Below, in pieces: positions 7,511 to 15,981 of a DNA stretch of 64,000 nucleotides. The translations under genes and the position numbers were made by a program. Position 1 is the first letter of the stretch, and each line of letters starts with the position of its first letter. This DNA is from Nonomuraea terrae. Lineage in GTDB: Bacteria; Actinomycetota; Actinomycetes; Streptosporangiales; Streptosporangiaceae. The notes beneath the pieces were generated by a model. It saw only the letters and a list, made by a program, of their open reading frames with translations. It was not told the DNA's origin and ran no database searches. Where the stretch lies: contig NZ_SMKQ01000021.1 of assembly GCF_004348995.1 (NCBI RefSeq), positions 1 to 64,000 on the forward strand, written 5' to 3'.

Positions 7511-8725
7511 ATGACCACCAGCGCAGAGCTGATCGATTTGAGTGAGCGGCGCAGCGCGCACAACTACCACCCGCTGCCCGTGGTGATCCACGAGGCGCAC
7601 GGCGCCTGGGTCACCGACGTGGACGGCAGGCGGTATCTCGACTGCCTGTCCGGCTACTCCTCGCTCAACTTCGGCCACGGCAACCAGAAGATCATCGACG
7701 CCGCGAAGGAGCAGCTCGACCGGCTGACGCTGACCAGCCGGGCCTTCTACCACGACCAGTTCGCGCGCTTCTGCGCCGGGCTCGGCGACCTGACGGGCAA
7801 GGACATGGTCCTGCCCATGAACACCGGCGCCGAGGCCGTCGAGACCGCCATCAAGGTGGCGCGCAAGTGGGGCTACGAGGTCAAGGGCGTCGAGCCCGGG
7901 CAGGCCAACATCATCGTGATGGAGGGCAACTTCCACGGTCGTACCACCACGATCGTCAGCTTCTCCACCGATCCCGACGCCCACGACAACTTCGGCCCCT
8001 ACACGCCCGGCTTCCGGATCGTCCCGTACGGCTCCGCCGAGGCGATCCGGCAGGCGATCGACGCCAACACCGTGGCCGTGCTGGTCGAGCCGATCCAGGG
8101 CGAGGCGGGCGTGCTGGTGCCGCCGGACGGCTACCTCACCGACGTGCGCGAGCTGTGCACGGCCGAGGGCATCCTGATGATCGCCGACGAGGTCCAGTCG
8201 GGCCTCGGCCGCACCGGCCAGACGTTCGCCTGCGACTTCGAAAGGGTCGTGCCGGACATCTACGTGCTGGGCAAGGCGCTCGGCGGCGGCGTCGTGCCGG
8301 TCTCGGCCATCGCGGCCGACCGCGACGTGCTCGGGATCATCCACCCGGGGCAGCACGGGTCCACGTTCGGCGGCAACCCGCTGGCCTGCGCGGTCGCCAT
8401 CGCCGTCATCGAGCTGCTGAACACCGGCGAATACCAGGCCAGGGCCGGCAAGCTCGGGGAGGTGCTGCACGCGCGGCTGCGCGAGCTGGTCGGCAAGGGC
8501 GTGGTGGAGGTGCGCGGGCGCGGGCTGTGGGCCGGCGTCGACATCGACCCGGAGATCGCGACCGGGCGTGAGGTGTCGAAGGCGCTGCTCAAGCGCGGCG
8601 TGCTGGCCAAGGACACCCACGGCTCGACGATCCGCCTGGCTCCGCCCATCGTCGTCTCCGAGGACGACCTCCACTGGGCGATCGACCAGCTCGCCGACGC
8701 CGTTTACGAGCTCAAGAACCCTTAG
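7511..8725 (+). CDS. rocD: Ornithine aminotransferase
   Basis: 404 residues, the normal length for a class III PLP aminotransferase. The PLP lysine is K255 in VLGKALGGG; the upstream DEVQSGLGRTG and VEPIQGEAG motifs are those of ornithine aminotransferase. It converts ornithine and 2-oxoglutarate to glutamate 5-semialdehyde and glutamate in the cytoplasm. The start is one base beyond the hydrolase stop, and the preceding AGGGGGGAGAACTG includes the ribosome binding site. Linkage to a guanidino hydrolase and an Lrp regulator supports an arginine and ornithine catabolic operon. Confidence 0.93.
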   Translation: MTTSAELIDLSERRSAHNYHPLPVVIHEAHGAWVTDVDGRRYLDCLSGYSSLNFGHGNQKIIDAAKEQLDRLTLTSRAFYHDQFARFCAGLGDLTGKDMVLPMNTGAEAVETAIKVARKWGYEVKGVEPGQANIIVMEGNFHGRTTTIVSFSTDPDAHDNFGPYTPGFRIVPYGSAEAIRQAIDANTVAVLVEPIQGEAGVLVPPDGYLTDVRELCTAEGILMIADEVQSGLGRTGQTFACDFERVVPDIYVLGKALGGGVVPVSAIAADRDVLGIIHPGQHGSTFGGNPLACAVAIAVIELLNTGEYQARAGKLGEVLHARLRELVGKGVVEVRGRGLWAGVDIDPEIATGREVSKALLKRGVLAKDTHGSTIRLAPPIVVSEDDLHWAIDQLADAVYELKNP

Positions 8726-8806
8726 CTCTCTTACGGCTCCGCCGGGCGGGCCCCATCCGCCGTCCATGGCCGGGCCCCGTCCAGGGAGACGCTCCTCGGG
8801 CGCACG

Positions 8807-8833
8807 GACCGGGCGCCGTCACGGCGCCCGGTC
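8807..8833. terminator. Bidirectional terminator hairpin
   Basis: A 12-bp perfect stem (8807-8818 with 8822-8833, GACCGGGCGCCG) and TCA loop, between the convergent rocD and methyltransferase genes. No T-tract. The rest of 8726-8895 shows nothing else. Confidence 0.65.
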
Positions 8834-8895
8834 ACCGTCCGGGTGGTCATCCCGGCGGCCGGTCTTCGGAGCTGCGGGCGCCTCGCCCGGTCGCG

Positions 8896-9612
8896 TCAGC
8901 CGGGCAGGTGCCACACCTGCATCCCCTCGGGCGCCGGTGACCAGGTGAACCCGCTCTCTTTGAGCTCCCACGCCAGCACCCCGGTCGACGGCCAGTGGTT
9001 CGTGCTGACCACCTCGTCCTCGCTGATCACCACCCCGCGCTGCCTGACCCGGTAGACGAACCGGGACGTGACGCTCTCCCCCGCGACGCCCAGCACCTGC
9101 GCCGCGATCTCGTACGTGTGCCGCCCTACCTCGTACGAGCCCACCGGCTCCAGTGTTCCTGGCACGGGCGTGGGACGGTCGCGCCAGTTGAACACCAGCC
9201 GCCCGCCCGGCCGCAGCTGCCGGGCCAGCACCTGCCACAGCTCGGCCCGTTCGGCGGCGGGAAAGCTCTGCAGCACCGAGATCATCACGACGGCCTCGAC
9301 CGGCTCGTCCACCTCTGTGTCGAGAGCGCCGCACGGCAGCACGGTCACGCGGCGGCGCGTCCCCGGATCCGCAGCCAGTCGCGAGAGCAGCACGGAACGC
9401 ATGCCGAGCGACGGCTCCAGCGCGTAGATCTCGCCGGGGGTCGAGCGGGCGATGACCTCGGTGATCAGGCCGGTGCCCGCCCCGATCTCGATGACGCCGT
9501 GCCGCACGCCGGCCAGCAGCGGCGGCAGCAGTTCGCGGATGACGGGCACGTGCCCGTCATCGTGCAGGAGGTCGTAGAACGGCACGGCGGCGGAGAGAGG
9601 ATCAGCGTTCAC
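8896..9612 (-). CDS. Class I SAM-dependent methyltransferase
   Basis: 238 residues. SAM-binding motif I is VIEIGAGTGL at about residue 40, followed by an acidic EP at the end of strand 2 and a VVMISVLQSF motif IV-like region. A second sheet region (RFVYRVRQRGVVISEDE) looks like the hydrophobic-substrate cap of ubiquinone- or tetracenomycin-type small-molecule methyltransferases. The substrate is unknown. It starts 6 bases after the phosphatase frame ends, so it is probably co-transcribed with that broken gene. Confidence 0.8.
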   Translation of the reverse strand: MNADPLSAAVPFYDLLHDDGHVPVIRELLPPLLAGVRHGVIEIGAGTGLITEVIARSTPGEIYALEPSLGMRSVLLSRLAADPGTRRRVTVLPCGALDTEVDEPVEAVVMISVLQSFPAAERAELWQVLARQLRPGGRLVFNWRDRPTPVPGTLEPVGSYEVGRHTYEIAAQVLGVAGESVTSRFVYRVRQRGVVISEDEVVSTNHWPSTGVLAWELKESGFTWSPAPEGMQVWHLPG

Positions 9613-9618
9613 GAAGGT

Positions 9619-11172
9619 TCAGCGTAGATCGGCGGAGTCGATCCGTTCGACGGTTTTCCCGTTGGCGGTGTACCAGGTGACGTGGCCCGGCAGGGTCAGC
9701 GTGGCGACGGCGTTCTGGAACCAGGGGCCCTTGGTGATCCGCCACCGGAACGGCGGCCGCGGGACGCCGGCCAGGCGCGCGAGCAGGCCGCCCACCAGCG
9801 TGGCGATCGCGAACTGGGTGACCACGTTGGCTCAGCGCAGCAGCGGGCCGAGCGGGTTGCGGATCGGCGAGCAGACGATCTGGTGGATGCGGCCGGCGCC
9901 GGCCTCGGCCAGGTAGGAGAAGTGCACGTCGCCCGAGAGGATCAGCACCGGCCGCCCCACCTCGACCAGCAGCCGGGAAAGGTCGTCGAACGACCTGCGG
10001 AAGGCCGCCCAGTGCTCCAGGTCGACGGCCTGCCGGAACGTCTCCGACCACCGCCGCACGACCGGCCCCCACCTGCCGTCGCACAGCGCCTCGTTCCAGC
10101 TCTGCACCCCGTGCACGCCCTCGGGCAGCAGGAAGGGGATCGACGAGCCGATGATGAGCCGTTCGGCCGGCCGCCTGACCTGCTCCTCCAGCCAGGCCCA
10201 CTCCACCGGGTCGAGCATGCGGCGGTCGCCGGGGGTGAGCTGTCTGGCGCAGCGGGTGTCCACCATGATCAGGCGGTCCGGCCCGAGGTCGCGGGCGTAG
10301 CTCCAGCGGTTGCTGCTCGGCTCGGCGTCGGCCTTCTCGGCGAACGCGTCGAGCGCCGCGTCGGCGTCGCCCTCGCCGGACATGAGCATGCGCAGCAGCG
10401 GTTCCTCGGCCCGCTCGGCCGGCGAGAGGTTGCCGAGGTGCTGGTAGATCCAGTACGCCCCGAGCCCGGCCACCACCCGGCGCCGCCACCACGGCGTCGC
10501 GGCCATCTGCTCGCGCCAGGTCTGCGAGGTGTTCCAGTCGTCGCGCACGTCGTGGTCGTCGAAGATCATCGCGGTCGGCACGGTGGACAGCAGCCAGCGG
10601 ATCTCGGGCTCGGTCCACGCCCGGCGGTAAAGCTCGGCGTACTCCTCGAAGTCGGCGATCTCGCCCTGCGGCTCGGTGTCCCGGCGGGAGCGGATGAAGT
10701 CCAGCATCTCGGGCGAGGGGCTGTCGGCATAGACCTGGTCGCCGAGGAGCAGCAGCAGGTCGGGCCATTCCTCGTCGCCCGACTCGGCGAGGTGCAGGCC
10801 GTAGGCGCGCAGCGCGTCGTGGCCGTGCGTGCGTACGTGTGCGGCGTCGTGCGGGACGCTGGTGCGGCACGAGCCGAACGCCAGCCGGCGCCCCCCTTCC
10901 TGGCGCAGCAGCCTGATCCGGCTCGGCGGCCGATTCGCCTGCGGCCATACGCGCTCCCCGTCGAGCGTGACGGAATACGACGCGATATCCTGGGACAACT
11001 CAATGAGATCCACGATCGCGTAGTGGTGACCGTGCACGGTGAAGGTAGGCGACCGGTAAGTCCTGCCGTCCGCCTCGACGGCGACCGTGCAGGGATCGGC
11101 GGTTTCCACCCAGATCGAGGCGCTGACGGAATCGACGTGACGCAGCAGCGGCCCCACCACGAGTGCGGGCAT
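9619..11172 (-). pseudogene. PhoD-type alkaline phosphatase interrupted by an in-frame TGA
   Basis: Two ORFs (9832-11172, 446 residues, and 9619-9825) lie in the same frame, separated only by TGA at 9832-9834 and two codons. The long part has the PhoD-like metallophosphatase features FGSCR, LLGDQVYAD, FDDHDVRDDWN and LSGDVHFSY. The sequence after the stop (VVTQFAIATLVGGLL ... RWRITKGPWFQNAVATL) is the usual C-terminal beta structure of these proteins. Reading the TGA as TGG restores ...GPLLRWANVV..., typical of the family, so this looks like a one-base nonsense mutation. All catalytic motifs precede the stop, so a shortened enzyme could still fold. The start at 11172 (MPALVVGPLLR) is chosen from homologue N-termini. 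Confidence 0.85.
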
Positions 11173-11385
11173 TCGACCCCCCGATTCGGCGATCCGGCAC
11201 ACTCTCGCCTGCAACACTGCCAGAGTGGCACGGTCGCGGCGCCCGATCACCGGCTTGGATTTCCGGCAACAACTAGCAAGGTCAAACGCCCCGCTCTAGG
11301 ATGATCGTAACAAGTGCGCCCAAATGGGAAAGGCAATGGCGCTTTTCCCGCCAAAAGGGCGCAAATAACAGGAGGATTCTCTTCC

Positions 11386-12663
11386 ATGAGCATCATGGTG
11401 CCGTCAACGACGCCGGCCCTGATCACTCCAGGTCGCCAAGCGCTCGATTCCGCTCTTCACCAGTTCGACCAGGCCGCCGGGCATCTCGGGCTCGACGACG
11501 GGCTCCGCACGATGCTGGCCACGCCCCGCCGCTCCCTGACCGTCTCGGTCCCGGTGCGCCGTGAGGACGGCCGACTCGACGTCGTCCAGGGTTTCCGGGT
11601 CCAGCACAACGTCTCACGCGGCCCCGCCAAGGGCGGCCTTCGTTTCCATCCCACGACCGACCTCGACGAGGTCACCGCGCTCGCCATGTGGATGACGTGG
11701 AAGTGCGCCCTGGTCGGCATCCCGTACGGCGGCGCCAAGGGCGGCGTGGCCGTGGACCCGGCCGGGCTCACCACCCGCGAGCTGGAACGGCTCACCCGGC
11801 GCTACGTCAGCGAGATCATGCCGCTGATCGGCCCGGAGAAGGACATCCCCGCGCCCGACGTCGGCACCGACGAGCAGACGATGGCGTGGATCATGGACAC
11901 CTACAGCGTCAGCGCGGGCTATTCGGTGCCCGGCGTGGTCACCGGCAAGCCGACCACGCTCGGCGGCTCGCTCGGCCGTACGGGCGCCACCTCGCGCGGC
12001 GTGCAGATCGCGGTGCTGGCCGCGCTGGGCCGCTCGCCCGAGGGCGTCACCGTGGCCGTGCAGGGCTTCGGCAAGGTGGGCGCGCTCGCCGCGCAGTACC
12101 TGTCCGACGCCGGCTGCAAGATCGTCGCGGTCTCCGACGTCACGGGCGCGGTCCACGCCCGCGGCGGCCTCGACGTGGCCCGGCTGCGCGCGTACGCCAC
12201 CGAGACAGGGGGTGTGCGCGGCTTCCACCACGCCGACGCGCTCGACCGCGACGACCTGCTGGAGCTGGACGTCGACGTGCTCGTCCCGGCCGCGATGGAG
12301 AGCGCGATCACCGAGGTCAACGCGCCCCGGGTCCGCGCCCGGCTGATCGTCGAAGGCGCCAACGGACCCACCACGCCCGAGGCCGACGAGATCCTCGCCG
12401 CGGCCGGCACCACGGTCGTGCCCGACATCCTGGCCAACGCGGGCGGGGTGATCGTGTCGTACCTGGAGTGGGTGCAGAACATGCAGGCCTACTCGTGGGG
12501 CTCGGGCGAGGTCGAGGTCAAGCTGCGCGACCTCATGCTGGGCGCGTTCTCCGACGTGCGGTCGCTGGCCGCCGAGCGCGGCCTGACGCTGCGGCAGGCG
12601 GCCCACGTCATCGGCGTGGGCCGGGTGGCCGAGGCGCACCAGATGCGCGGCCTCTACCCGTGA
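11386..12663 (+). CDS. gdhA: Glu/Leu/Phe/Val dehydrogenase
   Basis: 425 residues, the length of hexameric glutamate dehydrogenases. The dimerisation and substrate region contains PAKGGLRFHP and the catalytic lysine motif KCALVGIPYGGAKGG; the Rossmann domain carries GFGKVG and later NAGGVIVSYLEWVQN. It interconverts glutamate (or a related amino acid) and 2-oxo acid plus ammonium. The start ATG has GGAGG at 11371-11375. The gene diverges from the broken phosphatase. NAD versus NADP preference cannot be decided by eye, and branched-chain dehydrogenase is the main alternative. Confidence 0.88.
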   Translation: MSIMVPSTTPALITPGRQALDSALHQFDQAAGHLGLDDGLRTMLATPRRSLTVSVPVRREDGRLDVVQGFRVQHNVSRGPAKGGLRFHPTTDLDEVTALAMWMTWKCALVGIPYGGAKGGVAVDPAGLTTRELERLTRRYVSEIMPLIGPEKDIPAPDVGTDEQTMAWIMDTYSVSAGYSVPGVVTGKPTTLGGSLGRTGATSRGVQIAVLAALGRSPEGVTVAVQGFGKVGALAAQYLSDAGCKIVAVSDVTGAVHARGGLDVARLRAYATETGGVRGFHHADALDRDDLLELDVDVLVPAAMESAITEVNAPRVRARLIVEGANGPTTPEADEILAAAGTTVVPDILANAGGVIVSYLEWVQNMQAYSWGSGEVEVKLRDLMLGAFSDVRSLAAERGLTLRQAAHVIGVGRVAEAHQMRGLYP

Positions 12664-12686
12664 ACACGGGTTGAGCGACTTTAGTA

Positions 12687-12730
12687 GCACGGGGCTCGCC
12701 CAAGGTTCGACGCCGGGGCGGGCCCCGTGT
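12687..12730 (+). terminator. Hairpin terminator after the dehydrogenase gene
   Basis: Stem CACGGGGC (12688-12695) with GCCCCGTG (12722-12729), extended on the inner side by CGCC/GGCG pairs. No T-run. Confidence 0.55.
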
Positions 12731-12746
12731 TGCGAGGGTGGTCGCC

Positions 12747-12953
12747 ATGAGAGGGATTCTCGGCGTCATCGCCTTCATCGCCATCGTCCAGGGGCTGGGC
12801 GGGTTCATCGGCCGCATGTGGTTCGACCGGGAGTGGGGGTTCCTGCACCGGGTGGTGGGAGAGCTGCCCCTGTGGGGCTATCTGGGGGTGGCGGTCGCCG
12901 GCGTCGCGGTGGCGGTCGCCGCCGACAGGGCCAAGAAGAGCGAGCACGGGTGA
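12747..12953 (+). CDS. Small two-span membrane protein
   Basis: 68 residues from ATG 12747. Two hydrophobic segments (about 3-22 and 42-62) flank a short loop with WFDREWGFLHR, and the C-terminus is positively charged (RAKKSEHG). Such short proteins are common and uncharacterised in actinomycetes. GAGGGTGG upstream could serve as ribosome binding site. No function assigned. Confidence 0.6.
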   Translation: MRGILGVIAFIAIVQGLGGFIGRMWFDREWGFLHRVVGELPLWGYLGVAVAGVAVAVAADRAKKSEHG

Positions 12954-12986
12954 GCGCTCAGCTCGCCCGCCCGCTGGCCGCGGGAG

Positions 12987-13433
12987 TCAGACCTTGAGGT
13001 CGGTCTCGTCGAGGGCCCGCACGAGGCTCTCCAGGTCCCGCATGAGCAGAGCGGTGCGCTCGCGCCCGAAGACGCCGGCGATCACCGCCTGCTGCTCGGC
13101 CACCGCGCCGTCGACCCGGGCGAGCAGCTCGGCCCCCCGCTCGGAGACGAACACCGCCACCCGCCGCCGGTCGCCCTTGGCCGGCCCCCGGTAGACCAGC
13201 GCCCGGTCGATGAGCCGGTCGACGGCCTTGGTCAGCGTCGGGTGCGGCATCAGCACCGCCTCGGCCAGCTCCCCCATCGACTCGCCCCGGCCGTCGGCCA
13301 AGGCCCTCATGATGCGCCACTGCTCCACGGTGAGGTCTTCGCCGGCCAGCGCCGCGGCCAGCCCCCGGTTGACGCTGCGCTCCGCACGACTGAGCTGGTA
13401 GGCCAGTGAGGACCCGAGGCCGGAGACGGTCAT
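12987..13433 (-). CDS. MarR-family transcriptional regulator
   Basis: 148 residues with a winged helix-turn-helix (residues about 35-100: LTVEQWRIMRALAD ... GDRRRVAVFVSERG) and N- and C-terminal dimerisation helices. MarR proteins are ligand-released repressors. It is divergent from the AmiC-like, permease and acetamidase genes and most likely represses them; an AT-rich palindromic operator candidate lies upstream of the permease (14536-14569). The ligand is probably an amide or its acid product, by inference from the neighbours. Confidence 0.85.
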   Translation of the reverse strand: MTVSGLGSSLAYQLSRAERSVNRGLAAALAGEDLTVEQWRIMRALADGRGESMGELAEAVLMPHPTLTKAVDRLIDRALVYRGPAKGDRRRVAVFVSERGAELLARVDGAVAEQQAVIAGVFGRERTALLMRDLESLVRALDETDLKV

Positions 13434-13479
13434 GAGGGGGTCCTTTCGTCAGGGGGCTACCAAGGAGGATACTCGTCAG

Positions 13480-14559
13480 GTGGCGGCGACCGTCGATCCG
13501 CTCGAAGCGCGGCTCCTTCCTTCCGACTCGGTGAGAATCGCCCTGGTCGTTCCCGTCTCGGGCGTGCTCGGCCTGATGGGCCCGTGCGCGATCAACTGCG
13601 CCCTGCTGGCCGCCGAGGAGGTCAACGCCCGCGGCGGCGTCCTCGGCCGGCCCGTGGAGCTGGTGCTCATCGACGGCGGCCGGCCCGCTCCCGAGGTGGC
13701 GGCCGAGATCGACGCGCTGGTCCGCACCGGGACCGTCGCGGCGGTGGCGGGCGCCCACGCCAGCGACGTGCGCCTGGCGGTGGTGGCCGCGATCGCCGGG
13801 CGGGTGCCGTTCGTCTACGCGCCGCCGTACGAGGGCGGGGGGCACGCGCCGGGCGTCTACTTCCTCGGCGAGACCCCCGGGCGGCAGCTCGCGCCAGGCA
13901 TCGAGTGGCTGGCCGGCGCGCGGCGGGCGCGCCGCTGGTATCTGCTGGGCAACGACTACATCTGGCCGCGCCTGGTGCACGCCAGCGCCCGCCGGCGGCT
14001 GCACGCGGCAGGCGCGGGCGTGGTGGGCGAGAGCTTCGTCCGGTACGGCGAGGCCGTGCGGTGGCTGGAGCGGGTGGCCGACGCCCGTCCCGACGCGATC
14101 CTGCTCACGCTGATCGGCAGCGACCTGGTGGCGTTCAACCGGGCGTACGCGGCGGCCGGGCTGCGGGCGGCGCGGCTGTGCGGGGCGCTGGAGGAGCACG
14201 GCCTGCTGGCCATCGGCGGCGACGCCACCGGCGAGCTTTACGCGTCGATGGGCTACTTCCACGCCCTGCCGACCGAGGCAGGGATCGGCTTCGCGCAGCG
14301 GTACGCCGCCCGGTTCGGCCCCGACGCCCCGACGCTCAACGCCCACGGCCACGGCTGCTACGAGGCCGTCTCCGTGCTCGCCGCCCTGTCCGCCCGAGCC
14401 GGTTCCCTGGCCGTTCCGGAGCTCGACGCGGTCGCCGACGGCACCGCGATCACCAGCGCCCGGGGCACGCTCACGCTGGCGAACCGCCAGGTGCGCCACC
14501 CGGTCCACCTCGGCAGGGCGGACGGATTGCAAATCTTTCTAGTGAAAACTTTTCGATAG
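13480..14559 (+). CDS. Cytoplasmic AmiC/UrtA-like amide-binding protein
   Basis: 359 residues with the type I periplasmic-binding fold of leucine, urea and amide receptors: IALVVPVSGVLGLMGP at the start, EEVNARGGVLGRPVELV and GNDYIWPR in the hinge region. It has no signal peptide, lipobox or ABC partners, unlike UrtA at 45427-46632, but like the cytoplasmic amide sensor AmiC of Pseudomonas. The start GTG 13480 is chosen because AAGGAGG lies at 13462-13468; an upstream ATG at 13432 would overlap the MarR start. The next gene is an amino-acid-type permease, then an acetamidase. No AmiR antiterminator is nearby, so signalling may run through MarR or another route. Confidence 0.75.
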   Translation: MAATVDPLEARLLPSDSVRIALVVPVSGVLGLMGPCAINCALLAAEEVNARGGVLGRPVELVLIDGGRPAPEVAAEIDALVRTGTVAAVAGAHASDVRLAVVAAIAGRVPFVYAPPYEGGGHAPGVYFLGETPGRQLAPGIEWLAGARRARRWYLLGNDYIWPRLVHASARRRLHAAGAGVVGESFVRYGEAVRWLERVADARPDAILLTLIGSDLVAFNRAYAAAGLRAARLCGALEEHGLLAIGGDATGELYASMGYFHALPTEAGIGFAQRYAARFGPDAPTLNAHGHGCYEAVSVLAALSARAGSLAVPELDAVADGTAITSARGTLTLANRQVRHPVHLGRADGLQIFLVKTFR

Positions 14560-14578
14560 AAAAATTTTCCTCTATGGT
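14536..14578 (+). promoter_or_regulatory. Candidate MarR operator and permease promoter
   Basis: An AT-rich island unlike its surroundings. TTTCTA (14536-14541) and TAGAAA (14557-14562) form an inverted repeat that encloses GAAAA-C-TTTTC (14544-14554); GAAAAATTTTC (14559-14569) follows. TATGGT at 14573-14578 is a good -10 hexamer, so a bound repressor would block the promoter. It overlaps the last codons of the AmiC-like gene. Confidence 0.55.
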
Positions 14579-14613
14579 GCGTATCGCCCCACACGTACCC
14601 GAGGAGCCGCTCG

Positions 14614-15981
14614 ATGAGCTCAATCGAAGAGTTCGGCTACCGCCAGGAACTCCAGCGGAGCCTGAGCTTCGCCGACCTGATGATCTACGGCCTGATCTTC
14701 ATGGTGCCGATCGCCCCCTTCGGCATCTTCGGCAACGTCTTCGCCACCTCCCACGGCATGGTCGCCCTGGCCTACGTGGTCGGCCTGGTCGCGATGGCGT
14801 TCACCGCGCTGTCGTACGCCCAGATGGCGCAGGCCTTCCCGATGGCGGGCTCGGTCTACACCTACGCGGGCCGCGGCATCGCCGCGCCCGTCGGGTTCAT
14901 GGCAGGGTGGTCGATCCTGCTCGACTACCTGCTCGTGCCGTCGCTGCTGTATCTGATCGCCAGCGTGGCCATGAACACCTTCATCCCGGTGATCCCGGTC
15001 TGGGGGTGGGTGGTGGCGTTCGTGGTGCTCAACACCGTGGTCAACTACCTGGGCATCCAGATGACGGTCAAGATCACCCGGGTCATGCTGGTGGCCGAGC
15101 TGGTCGTGCTGGCGATCTTCCTGGTCGTCGGCGGCGTCGCGCTGGCCCAGGGCAAGGCGCAGACGGGCGCGTTCACGCCGTTCTTCGAGTCCTCGTCGTT
15201 CACCTGGAGCGTGGTGTTCGCGGCGGCATCGGTGGCCGTGCTGTCGTTCCTGGGCTTCGACGGCATCTCCACGCTCGCGGAGGAGAGCCGCGAGGACGCC
15301 CGCCGGCTCGGCCGCTCCATGGTCGCCGCGCTGGCCCTGGCCGCCGTGCTGTTCGTGGTGCAGACGTGGGTGGCGGCGCTGCTCACCCCGGACCGGGCGC
15401 GGCTGATCGCCCAGGGCGACGCCGACGGCCAGGCGTTCTACAACACCGCCGCGTACGCCGGAGGCGCGTGGTTGTCGGTGCTCACCGCCGTGGCCACCGC
15501 CATCGCCTGGGGCTTCGCCAACTCCCTGGTCGCCCAGGCGGCCACCTCGCGCCTGCTGTACGCCATGGCCCGCGACCGCCAGCTGCCCGCGTTCCTCGCC
15601 AAGGTGCACCCCAAGCACCGGGTGCCGGTCAACGCGACCTTCCTCGTGGCCGGTATTTCCCTGGTCATCGGCATCTTCATGAGCACCCGGGCGCAGGGCA
15701 TCGGCGAGCTGAGCTCGCTGGTCAACTTCGGCGCCCTGACCGCCTTCCTGCTGCTGCACATCGCCGTGGTGGTCCACTACGTGGTGCGGCGGCGCAGCAC
15801 GAACTACTGGGCGCACCTGGTCGCGCCCGCGATCGGGTTCGCCGTCCTGGTCGCCGTCGTGATCAACCAGAACGTCGCGGCCCACTGGGTCGGCGGCCTC
15901 TGGCTGGTCGTCGGCCTGATCGTCCTCGCGGCCTCGTACGCGTCCGGCCGCCGTCCCGTCCTACCGTCGGAGGTTCAGTGA
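14614..15981 (+). CDS. APC-superfamily amino acid/amide permease
   Basis: 455 residues with twelve hydrophobic segments and the N-terminal APC signature (SLSFADLMIYGLIFMVPIAPFGIFG). The conserved GFDGISTLAEESR follows segment 6, as in putrescine, ethanolamine and amide permeases. GAGGAG lies 8 bases before the ATG. The stop overlaps the acetamidase start (GTGA), so the two proteins are made together. The transported substrate is probably an amide or amine, inferred from linkage to the amidase. Confidence 0.88.
   Translation: MSSIEEFGYRQELQRSLSFADLMIYGLIFMVPIAPFGIFGNVFATSHGMVALAYVVGLVAMAFTALSYAQMAQAFPMAGSVYTYAGRGIAAPVGFMAGWSILLDYLLVPSLLYLIASVAMNTFIPVIPVWGWVVAFVVLNTVVNYLGIQMTVKITRVMLVAELVVLAIFLVVGGVALAQGKAQTGAFTPFFESSSFTWSVVFAAASVAVLSFLGFDGISTLAEESREDARRLGRSMVAALALAAVLFVVQTWVAALLTPDRARLIAQGDADGQAFYNTAAYAGGAWLSVLTAVATAIAWGFANSLVAQAATSRLLYAMARDRQLPAFLAKVHPKHRVPVNATFLVAGISLVIGIFMSTRAQGIGELSSLVNFGALTAFLLLHIAVVVHYVVRRRSTNYWAHLVAPAIGFAVLVAVVINQNVAAHWVGGLWLVVGLIVLAASYASGRRPVLPSEVQ

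Noticed and set aside
9832-9834. Selenocysteine or stop read-through at the PhoD TGA
   Set aside because: The family has tryptophan here, no catalytic role is placed at this site, and no hairpin of the SECIS type is obvious after it; a nonsense change is simpler.
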